DNA from: Candidatus Solibacter sp.
Lineage (GTDB): Bacteria > Acidobacteriota > Terriglobia > Bryobacterales > Bryobacteraceae
Direction: 5' to 3'
Assembly (NCBI GenBank): GCA_017883345.1
Contig: JADGNT010000065.1
Span: 1 to 12,029 of the forward strand
DNA: 12,029 nucleotides
Positions 1-5,977 of this stretch are shown in pieces (the first letter of the stretch is position 1; each line of letters opens with the position of its first letter). The notes below the pieces were generated by a model. That model was not told where the DNA came from. It did not search any database and worked only from the letters and a program-made list of their open reading frames with translations. A program made the translations under genes and the position numbers.

Positions 1-1
1 C

Positions 2-58
2 ACCACCGGCGATTATCCGTTCGAACGGAAGATCTTCCCGTCGGTCTCCTCCACGTAG
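2..58 (+). CDS. C-terminal fragment of an unidentified protein
   Basis: Reading from base 2 gives 18 codons ending in TAG at 56-58. Nearly all codons end in G or C (ACC ACC GGC ... TCC ACG), which matches the coding style of the other genes here. The residues read TTGDYPFERKIFPSVSST. A terminator-like hairpin lies about 90 bp downstream, as expected after a gene end. The fragment is too short to assign to a family and no function is proposed. It could be a chance open stretch; the codon bias and the downstream hairpin are the only support. Confidence 0.35.
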   Translation, partial: TTGDYPFERKIFPSVSST

Positions 59-118
59 GGGAACCACCGTTAAGCTTTCAAGGGCTTGCGGGAAGTCAGC
101 ACCACCGCACATGCAACG

Positions 119-134
119 CATCCTGGCCAGGATG
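119..134. repeat. 16-bp perfect palindrome
   Basis: CATCCTGGCCAGGATG reads identically on both strands with no spacer. It lies between the end of the fragment at 58 and the hairpin at 147. It could be a protein-binding dyad or a fortuitous palindrome. There is no nearby start codon that it would obviously control. Confidence 0.4.
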
Positions 135-146
135 AAAACTTGTTGC

Positions 147-177
147 GGCCGCGCGGTGTGGTGCGCGCGGCCTCTTT
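147..177 (+). terminator. Terminator-like hairpin with T-rich tail
   Basis: GGCCGCGCG at 147-155 pairs perfectly with CGCGCGGCC at 164-172 across an 8-base loop, and TCTTT follows. A 9-bp stem made only of G and C with a short T-rich tail fits an intrinsic terminator for plus-strand transcription arriving from the gene ending at 58. The tail is short, so termination may be incomplete. Confidence 0.6.
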
Positions 178-386
178 CCAATTTGAAAATAGCATGGGGG
201 AGTGCGGGAATTCGGGGCGGAAATCCGTAAGTGGTGGATTACAGGGCGAATAAAGATTTCAGTTTCGCGCAATGGGTCTTGGCCGCGCCCGGCGGCGCGG
301 CACTGGACCGCCGGAGACGGCGAAGACGGCGAAGACGGACGGGCCTGGCGTTCCGTCCGCCGGATGGTGTGGGTACGGTACTGCGC

Positions 387-1547
387 TTATGCGAACAGTT
401 CCTGCGCGCGCATCGCCTGCTCGGCTACGCGTACGCCGTTCGGGCAGTGAATGGCGCACGAAGCGCAGTCGCCGCAGCGAATCGCCCGGTGCTCGGCGGA
501 CATCCGCTGGAAGTTCTCACGGCCCAACCCGAATTGGCCGTAGCCGTCCGCATACATGACGAACCGCACCAGGTCCCGTGCCGGCAGGCCCTTGGGGCAT
601 TGGCCGTCACACTTGCCGCACATGCTGCAGAAATAAGGACGGACTTCTTCGAGAGCGGCCGTCAGCACCTTGGCATCCGCATCCGTAAACGCTTGTCCCA
701 TGACTCTGAAGTTCTCCTCCAGTTGGTCGATATCGGTCATGCTGGGGACCGTGGTGGCGATAGCGGGGTTCTTGATCACCCACTTCAGCGCGGCGGCCGG
801 CCGGCCTGCCGGCTCCGCCGGAGCTGGCTCCGCGCCGCCCCTGCCGCGGCGTCCGGCCCGGGCCATTACCTTCATAGCGACGAGGCCGACGCCCGCCTGG
901 TTTAGCTTAGCCAGGCCTGCACCATACGCCTCCGCGGAAGTGAAGTTGTACTGCGCCAGGACGACATCCAGCTTGGTTTCGATGACGCGATCGACGATGG
1001 CCGGCAGGGTGTGCGTGCTGACTCCGATGAACCGCACTTTGCCCTGCTGCCTGGCCTTACGCTGCGCTTCGACCAGGTCGTCGGTAATCTGCGCCGCGCT
1101 GCCGAGTCCGTGCAGGTACCACACGTCCAGGTAGTCGGTGTTGAGTTCCTTGAGGGTGGTATCGAGCTCCGCCAGAATACCGGTTCCGGTCTTCTCATCG
1201 CACTTGCTTGAGAGGAAGATGTTCTTCCGTTTCGCCCCCAATGCCGCTCCCACCATCCGCTCATTTTGGCCGTTTTGGTAGTTGCGCGAGGTGTCGAAGT
1301 AGTTGATGCCCATGTCCACGGCCCTGGCGATCACGGTCGAATCCGATGTGATCATGCAGCCGTATCCCACGGTTGTCACTTTCATGCCGGTCTTGCCCAA
1401 GGTCCGATAACTGAGTTGACCGGCAGGGCCTTTTGCCTGCTGCGGGGCCGGAGCGGGCGTGGGGCTGGCCACCGCGGACGCCACGCCGGCTACTGGCAAC
1501 GCCAGGCCGGCGGCCAAGAAACTACGCCGGGACGATTCCGTTTTCAT
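387..1547 (-). CDS. Tat-exported aldo/keto reductase with C-terminal double 4Fe-4S domain
   Basis: The 386-residue protein starts with a twin-arginine signal (SRRSFLAAG at residues 6-14), a hydrophobic stretch to about 28 and a Pro/Ala-rich linker, so it is probably exported folded to the periplasm. Residues 45-300 are an aldo/keto reductase barrel with the family's usual tetrad visible as D85, Y90, K115 and H146. The C-terminus carries two ferredoxin-type CxxCxxCxxxC clusters (C307, C310, C313, C317, each set ending in Pro; and C358, C361, C364, C368), predicting two 4Fe-4S clusters. This resembles the COG1453 group of iron-sulphur oxidoreductases. An Arg/Gly/Ala/Pro-rich insert at about 232-250 is unusual for the barrel. 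The start is supported by GGAGGC 4 bases upstream of ATG. The substrate is unknown. It is divergent from a TonB-dependent receptor gene. Confidence 0.93.
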   Translation of the reverse strand: MKTESSRRSFLAAGLALPVAGVASAVASPTPAPAPQQAKGPAGQLSYRTLGKTGMKVTTVGYGCMITSDSTVIARAVDMGINYFDTSRNYQNGQNERMVGAALGAKRKNIFLSSKCDEKTGTGILAELDTTLKELNTDYLDVWYLHGLGSAAQITDDLVEAQRKARQQGKVRFIGVSTHTLPAIVDRVIETKLDVVLAQYNFTSAEAYGAGLAKLNQAGVGLVAMKVMARAGRRGRGGAEPAPAEPAGRPAAALKWVIKNPAIATTVPSMTDIDQLEENFRVMGQAFTDADAKVLTAALEEVRPYFCSMCGKCDGQCPKGLPARDLVRFVMYADGYGQFGLGRENFQRMSAEHRAIRCGDCASCAIHCPNGVRVAEQAMRAQELFA

Positions 1548-1684
1548 TGTGCCTCCATCAGTTTGATACTAGCAGGTCTGAAAGTAGACTACTCGCCGGC
1601 AGCGTTCGGCAGCGCGCCTCAGTTTCCGGCAACGCCGTTCTTGCGATTCCGAATCGAAGGATCGCGGCTGGGTGTAAACTAAAA

Positions 1685-1700
1685 AGGACCGATTGGTCCT
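1685..1700. promoter_or_regulatory. Operator-like inverted repeat in divergent promoter region
   Basis: AGGACC at 1685-1690 and GGTCCT at 1695-1700 form a perfect 6-bp dyad around GATT, flanked by A-rich sequence. It lies 138 bp from the reductase start and 45 bp from the receptor start, in the only non-coding DNA between two divergent genes. On the minus strand the same dyad is followed by five T's, so a minus-strand terminator is a second reading. No minus-strand gene ends here, which favours an operator. Dyads of similar geometry are bound by Rrf2-type regulators, but assignment to that family is inference. Confidence 0.45.
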
Positions 1701-1745
1701 AAATAGAAATTCGGGCCCACACTCTCGCTATCAGGAGGTCTAAGC

Positions 1746-4034
1746 GTGTTGGACGTACGCCGCACTTCTGTCCTTTGCGGACTGCTTTTCATCGCCGGGT
1801 CTGCTTGCGCCGGGGCCAGTATCGCCGGACGCGTCCATGACGTGGATGGCCGGCCGCTTAAGGATGTCGCCATCAGCGCCGAGGCGAAGGCCAAGGGCTA
1901 TTCAAACGACAAGGGCGAGTTTTCCCTGGAGCCGGGGGGCGCGGCGGGACCGGTCCGGCTGTGGTTCGAGCTTCCGGGCTACTACCCCGAATCGGTGATT
2001 TGCGAAGCCAAAGGCGGGGCCACGCTGGATGTGGCGCTCACGCCGCGCGCGGTGGTGAAGGAGGAGGTGAAGGTGGTGGCTTCGCGGCTCGACCTTACGC
2101 TGGCCTCCGCACCCGCCGCCACTTCGGTCGCCGGCCCGGAAATGCTGGAACGCATGCCGCGCGGCATCGCCATTGACGAGGCGCTGGCCAGCGTGCCGGG
2201 CGTGAAGATCGATAACCAGGCCAACGGCGAGCGCGTCCACCTCTCGATCCGCGGGCAGGGGATCCTGAGCGAACGCGGCATCCGCGGCGTCCAGGTTCTC
2301 TACGACGGCATCCCGCTGAACGACCCCAGCGGCTTCGCGCCCGACGTGTATGACATCGACTGGGCCGGCGCACAGGAGGTCTCGGTGGTGCGCGGCCCCG
2401 TCGCCTTTCTGTATGGCGGCGGTTCAGCAGGCGGAGTGATCGATGTCCGCACGCGCGGCGCCGAATTCACGCCATTCCACGGCGCGCTCTCGACCGAGGG
2501 CGGTTCCAACGGCTTCTACAAGGCGCGCGGGGAACTGTCCGGTTCGGGACGGGGCATCGCCTACCTGATTTCGGGCTCGCGCACGGCGGGCGACGGCTAC
2601 CGCGAGCACACCGCGTTTTGGGGCGACAACGTCTACGGCCGCCTGGGCCTGCGCCCCACCAGCCGGCTGCGCCTCAATCCATACCTCATCGGCACGGGGT
2701 TTTTCAACCAGAACGCCGAGGGTCTGAACCTGGCGTGGGGCTATCCATCCGCCGCGTGGTGGACGATGGCCAACCCGGACTCTCTCACGTACAACGAATA
2801 CCAGTTGACCCATCGCGTGCTGGGCGGCGTGAGCGGCGAGTGGGACGCGGCCGAGCGGCAGCGGCTCTCGTTCCAGGTGTATACGCGCCGCACCACGTAC
2901 CAGGAGCCGGTGCCTTCCTCGGTGGAACATCGCGAGTTGACCGCCCCCGGCGGCTCCCTACAGTACCAGGGCGAGCGGCGTTCGGGACGGGTGCGGAACA
3001 CCTTCAGCGCGGGCACGGACCTGGACTGGCAGTTCACCAACAGCCTGCGCCACCCCAACCTGGGCAACGCCGTCGAGAACGCCAGCCTGCTCGCCGACGC
3101 GGACATCACGCAGCGCCGCGTGGGGGCCTTCTTCACCGACCGGCTCGCCATCGGGGACCGGTGGACGCTGCTGGGCAGCCTGCGTTTCGACTCGATCGTC
3201 AACCAGCTCACCGACAAACTCAAGGCCGGTGGTCTCGACCTCTCCGGCAGCGCCAACTTCAGCCGCGTCACCGGCCGGCTGGGCGTCACCCGGAGCATTA
3301 CCAAAGACATCGGTCTGTACGCCTCCTGGGGTCAGGGCTTTCTGCCCCCGGCCACCGAAGAGTTGTACGCCAATCCGGCCACGCTCGGCGGGTTCAACCG
3401 GTCGCTGAAGCCGGCCACGTCGGCCGGCGAGGAGGTGGGGGCTCGGGGCTCTGCCCTCTCCCGCCTGTTCTGGGACGTGGCTTTCTTCCGCCTGGACACG
3501 CGCCGCGACTTCGAACGCTACCGCGTGGAGAGCCGTCCGCTCGAAACCTTCTACGGTAATGCCGGCGAGAGCCGCCGCTACGGGCTGGAAAGCTCCCTTC
3601 GCTGGCTGCCGGTGCGCGGAGCCTTCGTCACGGCCAGCTACACCTATTCGAATTTCATCTACACGAAATACGACAGCCTGACCTATCCCGGCAATCTCAC
3701 GGGCAACGAACTGCCCAATTCGCCGCGGCAGCAGTTCTATATCGACACATCGTGGGAGTTCGCCCGGAACTGGACCGTCGGCGCCGGTACGCAGGCATGG
3801 GGGCGCGCCTTCATCGACCCCACGAACCACACTTGGATCGACGGCTACGGGCTGCTCAACGCACGATTCAGCCGGAGCTGGCAGCGACGCGGTTTGGGGA
3901 GCACGCTGTTCCTGGCGGGCCGGAACCTCACGGCCCAGCGCTACATCGCCTTCACCGAGCCCGATCCCGACGGCAACTCCTACCAACCGGGGGCGGGCAG
4001 GGAGATCTTCGCCGGCCTCCAGTTAAGGTTCTAG
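1746..4034 (+). CDS. TonB-dependent outer-membrane receptor with carboxypeptidase-like N-terminal domain
   Basis: This 762-residue protein is predicted to be a gated outer-membrane transporter powered by TonB. Residues 1-22 are a signal peptide. Residues 24-98 look like a carboxypeptidase-regulatory-like beta domain (SIAGRVHDVDGRPLKDVAI, then GEFSL). A TonB-box-like stretch (EEVKVVASR) is at 106-114 and a plug domain at about 120-237, including VLYDGIPLND, VSVVRGP and LYGGGSAGGVIDV. The rest is a beta barrel rich in alternating aromatic residues and ends in Phe (LQLRF), as is usual for outer-membrane barrels. The GTG start lies 6 bases after AGGAGGT (1733-1739); TTG at 1749 is possible but less well spaced. 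The length is closer to siderophore or cobalamin receptors than to the longer Oar-type proteins. The substrate cannot be read from the sequence. Confidence 0.95.
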   Translation: MLDVRRTSVLCGLLFIAGSACAGASIAGRVHDVDGRPLKDVAISAEAKAKGYSNDKGEFSLEPGGAAGPVRLWFELPGYYPESVICEAKGGATLDVALTPRAVVKEEVKVVASRLDLTLASAPAATSVAGPEMLERMPRGIAIDEALASVPGVKIDNQANGERVHLSIRGQGILSERGIRGVQVLYDGIPLNDPSGFAPDVYDIDWAGAQEVSVVRGPVAFLYGGGSAGGVIDVRTRGAEFTPFHGALSTEGGSNGFYKARGELSGSGRGIAYLISGSRTAGDGYREHTAFWGDNVYGRLGLRPTSRLRLNPYLIGTGFFNQNAEGLNLAWGYPSAAWWTMANPDSLTYNEYQLTHRVLGGVSGEWDAAERQRLSFQVYTRRTTYQEPVPSSVEHRELTAPGGSLQYQGERRSGRVRNTFSAGTDLDWQFTNSLRHPNLGNAVENASLLADADITQRRVGAFFTDRLAIGDRWTLLGSLRFDSIVNQLTDKLKAGGLDLSGSANFSRVTGRLGVTRSITKDIGLYASWGQGFLPPATEELYANPATLGGFNRSLKPATSAGEEVGARGSALSRLFWDVAFFRLDTRRDFERYRVESRPLETFYGNAGESRRYGLESSLRWLPVRGAFVTASYTYSNFIYTKYDSLTYPGNLTGNELPNSPRQQFYIDTSWEFARNWTVGAGTQAWGRAFIDPTNHTWIDGYGLLNARFSRSWQRRGLGSTLFLAGRNLTAQRYIAFTEPDPDGNSYQPGAGREIFAGLQLRF

Positions 4035-4070
4035 CGGCCCTCGCCCTCGGCCCGCGAAACTGCGTGAAAA

Positions 4071-4146
4071 AGGTGGGGCAGGCGCTTTCGCCTGGCAACT
4101 CTTGATTCGAGCCAGCGGTTGGCAGGCGGAAGCGCCTGCCCCACCT
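4071..4146. repeat. REP/BIME-like pair of inverted hairpins
   Basis: Two 24-base arms (4071-4094 and 4123-4146) are inverted copies differing at one position, separated by 28 bases. Each arm contains its own small hairpin: CAGGCG-CTTT-CGCCTG at 4079-4094 and CAGGCG-GAAG-CGCCTG at 4123-4138. The outer parts of the arms (AGGTGGGG and CCCCACCT) pair only with each other. This head-to-head arrangement of small palindromes is typical of REP-derived BIME elements. It lies between the TonB receptor and the Uma2 gene and could also act as a hairpin after the receptor gene. Copy number elsewhere in the genome cannot be judged from one window. Confidence 0.7.
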
Positions 4147-4186
4147 GGTTTTTCGCCCTGTCGCGGCTCTCAGGTGGTGATATTGT

Positions 4187-4708
4187 ATGGACATGGCCAC
4201 GCGTACTCTCTTGTCGGACGAGGAATTCCTGGCTTTGCCCGATACGCCTGGCAAACAGGAGCTCCTGGATGGAGAGCTCATCGAATTGCCACCGGCGAAG
4301 ATATTTCACAGCAAGCTGGCCAAGAGGCTGATGTGGCTTTTGATTACAGTACTTGACAAGTCCCGTATCTGGATCGAAGTCGTGTATTGGATGCGGAAAG
4401 GCCGGTGGCTGATCCCCGACCTTAGCGTAAGCTGGCCAGATCAAGGCGAGAAGGACGGCTGGTTCGAGGGCTCTCCGATGATTGCGATCGAGATCGCGTC
4501 GAGAGGCAATACCGCTGAAGAACTCGAACTGAAAACCGCTCTGTATCTTGAGCAAGGCGCTGCCGAAGTGTGGATCGTCTATCCGAAGACACGCACCATG
4601 GTGATATCCAGGCAGGATGGTATCGAGCGTGTGGGCCCTGGTGAGAGCTATTATTGCGATCGTCTTGGCCTCACCATCACGTCCGATTTCTGGACTCCCG
4701 TTGAATAG
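4187..4708 (+). CDS. Uma2 family (DUF820) restriction-endonuclease-like protein
   Basis: The 173-residue protein matches the Uma2 (DUF820) pattern, a PD-(D/E)xK nuclease fold common in cyanobacteria and other bacteria but with unproven cellular roles. Visible landmarks are the N-terminal ELLDGELIELPP (25-36), the core PDLSV (77-81, D78), IEI with E102, and K116 in the ELKTALYLEQGAAEVWIVYP segment, giving a plausible D78/E102/K116 active site. The usual VEVLSPST stretch is changed to IEIASRGNT. ATG at 4187 follows AGGTGG (4172-4177) by 9 bases; ATG at 4193 is an alternative start. The REP-like repeat sits just upstream, and the stop is only two bases from the stop of the convergent gene, so there is no room for a separate terminator. 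Such genes are often scattered singly, probably through transfer. Confidence 0.9.
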   Translation: MDMATRTLLSDEEFLALPDTPGKQELLDGELIELPPAKIFHSKLAKRLMWLLITVLDKSRIWIEVVYWMRKGRWLIPDLSVSWPDQGEKDGWFEGSPMIAIEIASRGNTAEELELKTALYLEQGAAEVWIVYPKTRTMVISRQDGIERVGPGESYYCDRLGLTITSDFWTPVE

Positions 4709-4710
4709 CT

Positions 4711-5763
4711 TTACCCCGCCTTCCACGTAATCCTCGTACCCGCCTTCAGCGGCAGCGTGAGACCCCGCCGCACCATCCCCGATACCGTCAACTCCACCAT
4801 CCATCCCTTGCCCACCCGCCGCATATCGGTAATGCGCCCCGAGACCTGCACGCCATCCGCCGTAGTCGCCGTGAACCCATCCCCAATCGCCGCGTCCTCG
4901 CCGATCTCTCCATCCAGCGCGGCTGTCACCTGCGTGGCCACCTGCGTGGCCACCTGCTTGCCCACCCGCGGCGCCGCGGCACGCGGCGCCGCCGCCGGGG
5001 CATCGCCGCCGAACGCATACGACACCGTGGCGCTCCCCGCGTAGCGACGATACTGGTCAAACCGCGAACGATTCAGCAACTCGCTCCCATCGCGATCCCG
5101 CAGCACCAGTTCCGACACTCCCGGCACCACGAATTCCACCTCGCCGATCCGCGCGCGCGCGTACACCGTCGTCTCCCGCGTGGCCGCGATGCGCACCGCT
5201 CGCGGCGCCTCGTCCACCCGAACTTCCAGACGCTGTATGTCGAGACTCGCCGCATCGAACCACGCCGACCCCACGAGCGGCGCTGGCAGACTGCCGTTGC
5301 CCGCCGAGAGCGAGTAGCCGCTGCGCAACGCGGGGATCCGGAAATCCAGCCTTACGCACGGGCGACCCTCGCATTGCTCACCGCGCGGCGCGGCGAACTC
5401 CGCCACGTCGCGCAAAAATAGATTGCGCACGTGTAGCGCGTAGCTGCCGTTAGAGACCATGCCGTGGCCCGGCAGCAGGTCCTCGATGCCGGCTTCGAAA
5501 CGGTCGTCCCCCGGCCACGAATAGAGTTCCTGCCCGCCGGTATATGCCACTTCCAGCCGCCAACGGTCGCTCCGCTCAAACGGGGCGCGCGCCTTGACCC
5601 GCTTGAAGCGTTCCAGGGTGATGCGGCAGGTGTAGTCCGGTAGATGGGCAACGTACTCGCGCATATGCTCGCGAATGCGGCTCACCAGCGAGGGAGCGTC
5701 GGCGGCACTGGAGCAGGCCGCGGCGCAGACCAAAATCAGGAATCGGCGCTGCGCGCTGTGCAC
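4711..5763 (-). CDS. Secreted protein of the LPD-x-x-C family, unknown function, with extra C-terminal domain
   Basis: The proposed 350-residue product begins at GTG 5763, whose G is the last base of the stop codon of the upstream microprotein. The frame is open further upstream to 5991, but that part overlaps the microprotein and the divergent NADH dehydrogenase start. The GTG places a signal peptide (RRFLILVCAAACSSA, about 6-20) at the N-terminus. Landmarks are LPDYTC at 41-46, LLPGHG at 96-101, a C131/C136 pair, and FDQYRRY at 235-241. These match, in order, features of the protein at 7347-8138, suggesting distant paralogy. After residue 252 comes an Ala/Pro-rich linker, a VATQVATQV repeat (271-279) and a beta-rich segment (about 285-350) absent from the paralogue. 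It is probably periplasmic or outer-membrane associated. The function is unknown. Confidence 0.8.
   Translation of the reverse strand: MHSAQRRFLILVCAAACSSAADAPSLVSRIREHMREYVAHLPDYTCRITLERFKRVKARAPFERSDRWRLEVAYTGGQELYSWPGDDRFEAGIEDLLPGHGMVSNGSYALHVRNLFLRDVAEFAAPRGEQCEGRPCVRLDFRIPALRSGYSLSAGNGSLPAPLVGSAWFDAASLDIQRLEVRVDEAPRAVRIAATRETTVYARARIGEVEFVVPGVSELVLRDRDGSELLNRSRFDQYRRYAGSATVSYAFGGDAPAAAPRAAAPRVGKQVATQVATQVTAALDGEIGEDAAIGDGFTATTADGVQVSGRITDMRRVGKGWMVELTVSGMVRRGLTLPLKAGTRITWKAG
4927..4962. repeat. Three tandem 12-bp repeats within a coding region
   Basis: CACCTGCGTGGC occurs at 4927-4938 and 4939-4950, with a degenerate third copy at 4951-4962. On the coding strand it encodes a run of Val-Ala-Thr-Gln units in the linker of the secreted protein. 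A 14-bp perfect palindrome (CCGCGGCGCCGCGG) follows at 4966-4979. The repeat is in frame, so copy-number change would alter linker length without breaking the gene. Confidence 0.6.
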
Positions 5764-5873
5764 TAGAAATCGTCTTCGTCCTGCTTCTTCTTGCCCTTGC
5801 GTCTGAGGATGATAATGGCGACGAGCACCACGGCCAGAATTCCCGCCACCAGTTGCACCATTCCTTGCGTCAT
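5763..5873 (-). CDS. 36-residue single-span membrane microprotein
   Basis: ATG at 5873 is preceded by GGGAG with a 7-base gap. The frame encodes MTQGMVQLVAGILAVVLVAI, then IILRRKGKKKQDEDDF and a TAG stop. Residues 5-23 form one hydrophobic helix. The tail is a basic patch (RRKGKKK, 24-30) followed by an acidic cluster (DEDD), which suggests an N-out, C-in single-pass protein by the positive-inside rule. The stop overlaps the GTG of the downstream secreted protein by one base (TAGTG), which implies translational coupling. It was too short for ordinary gene thresholds. The ribosome-binding site, helix and overlap together make it convincing. The function is unknown; a membrane adaptor or anchor for the downstream protein is only a guess. 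Confidence 0.72.
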   Translation of the reverse strand: MTQGMVQLVAGILAVVLVAIIILRRKGKKKQDEDDF

Positions 5874-5977
5874 GATTTAGCTCCCGTGCGTCCGCATCGG
5901 AAGTATAAAACAAATCCGGGGCCGGATGCCAGTACACGAAGTGGAATCGCACCGCGACCGTCAGCATCCAACAACCA
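5874..5977. promoter_or_regulatory. Divergent promoter region between microprotein operon and NADH dehydrogenase
   Basis: These 104 bp separate the ATG at 5873 (minus) from the GTG at 5978 (plus), so both promoters must lie here or within the flanking genes. The most AT-rich part is around 5901-5914 (AAGTATAAAACAAA), a plausible melting region. No clear -35/-10 pair or operator dyad was identified. Confidence 0.35.

Larger units (their letters stand above)
59..386. other. Intergenic region, no convincing gene
   Basis: This 328-bp gap separates the plus-strand fragment from the stop of the minus-strand aldo/keto reductase. It holds a 16-bp perfect palindrome at 119-134, a hairpin with a following T-rich stretch at 147-177, and a 7-bp inverted repeat (289-295 with 308-314, 12-base loop). 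The last could act as a weak hairpin after the reductase, but it has no T tract. A 9-bp unit (GACGGCGAA) is repeated at 316-324 and 325-333, with a partial third copy. Open frames here lack a ribosome-binding site and sensible codon use. Confidence 0.6.

Noticed and set aside
316..342. 9-bp tandem repeat GACGGCGAA as a possible CRISPR-like or iteron array
   Set aside because: There are only two full units plus a partial one, with no spacers. This is too short and simple for a CRISPR or an origin.
2958..3986. 342-residue minus-strand frame within the TonB receptor
   Set aside because: It is antisense to a well-supported gene, has no motif or ribosome-binding site, and is typical of high-GC shadow frames.
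4031..4804. 257-residue minus-strand frame across the hairpin repeat and the Uma2 gene
   Set aside because: It reads through the palindromic repeat and antisense to Uma2. Neither the codon use nor the product looks like a protein.
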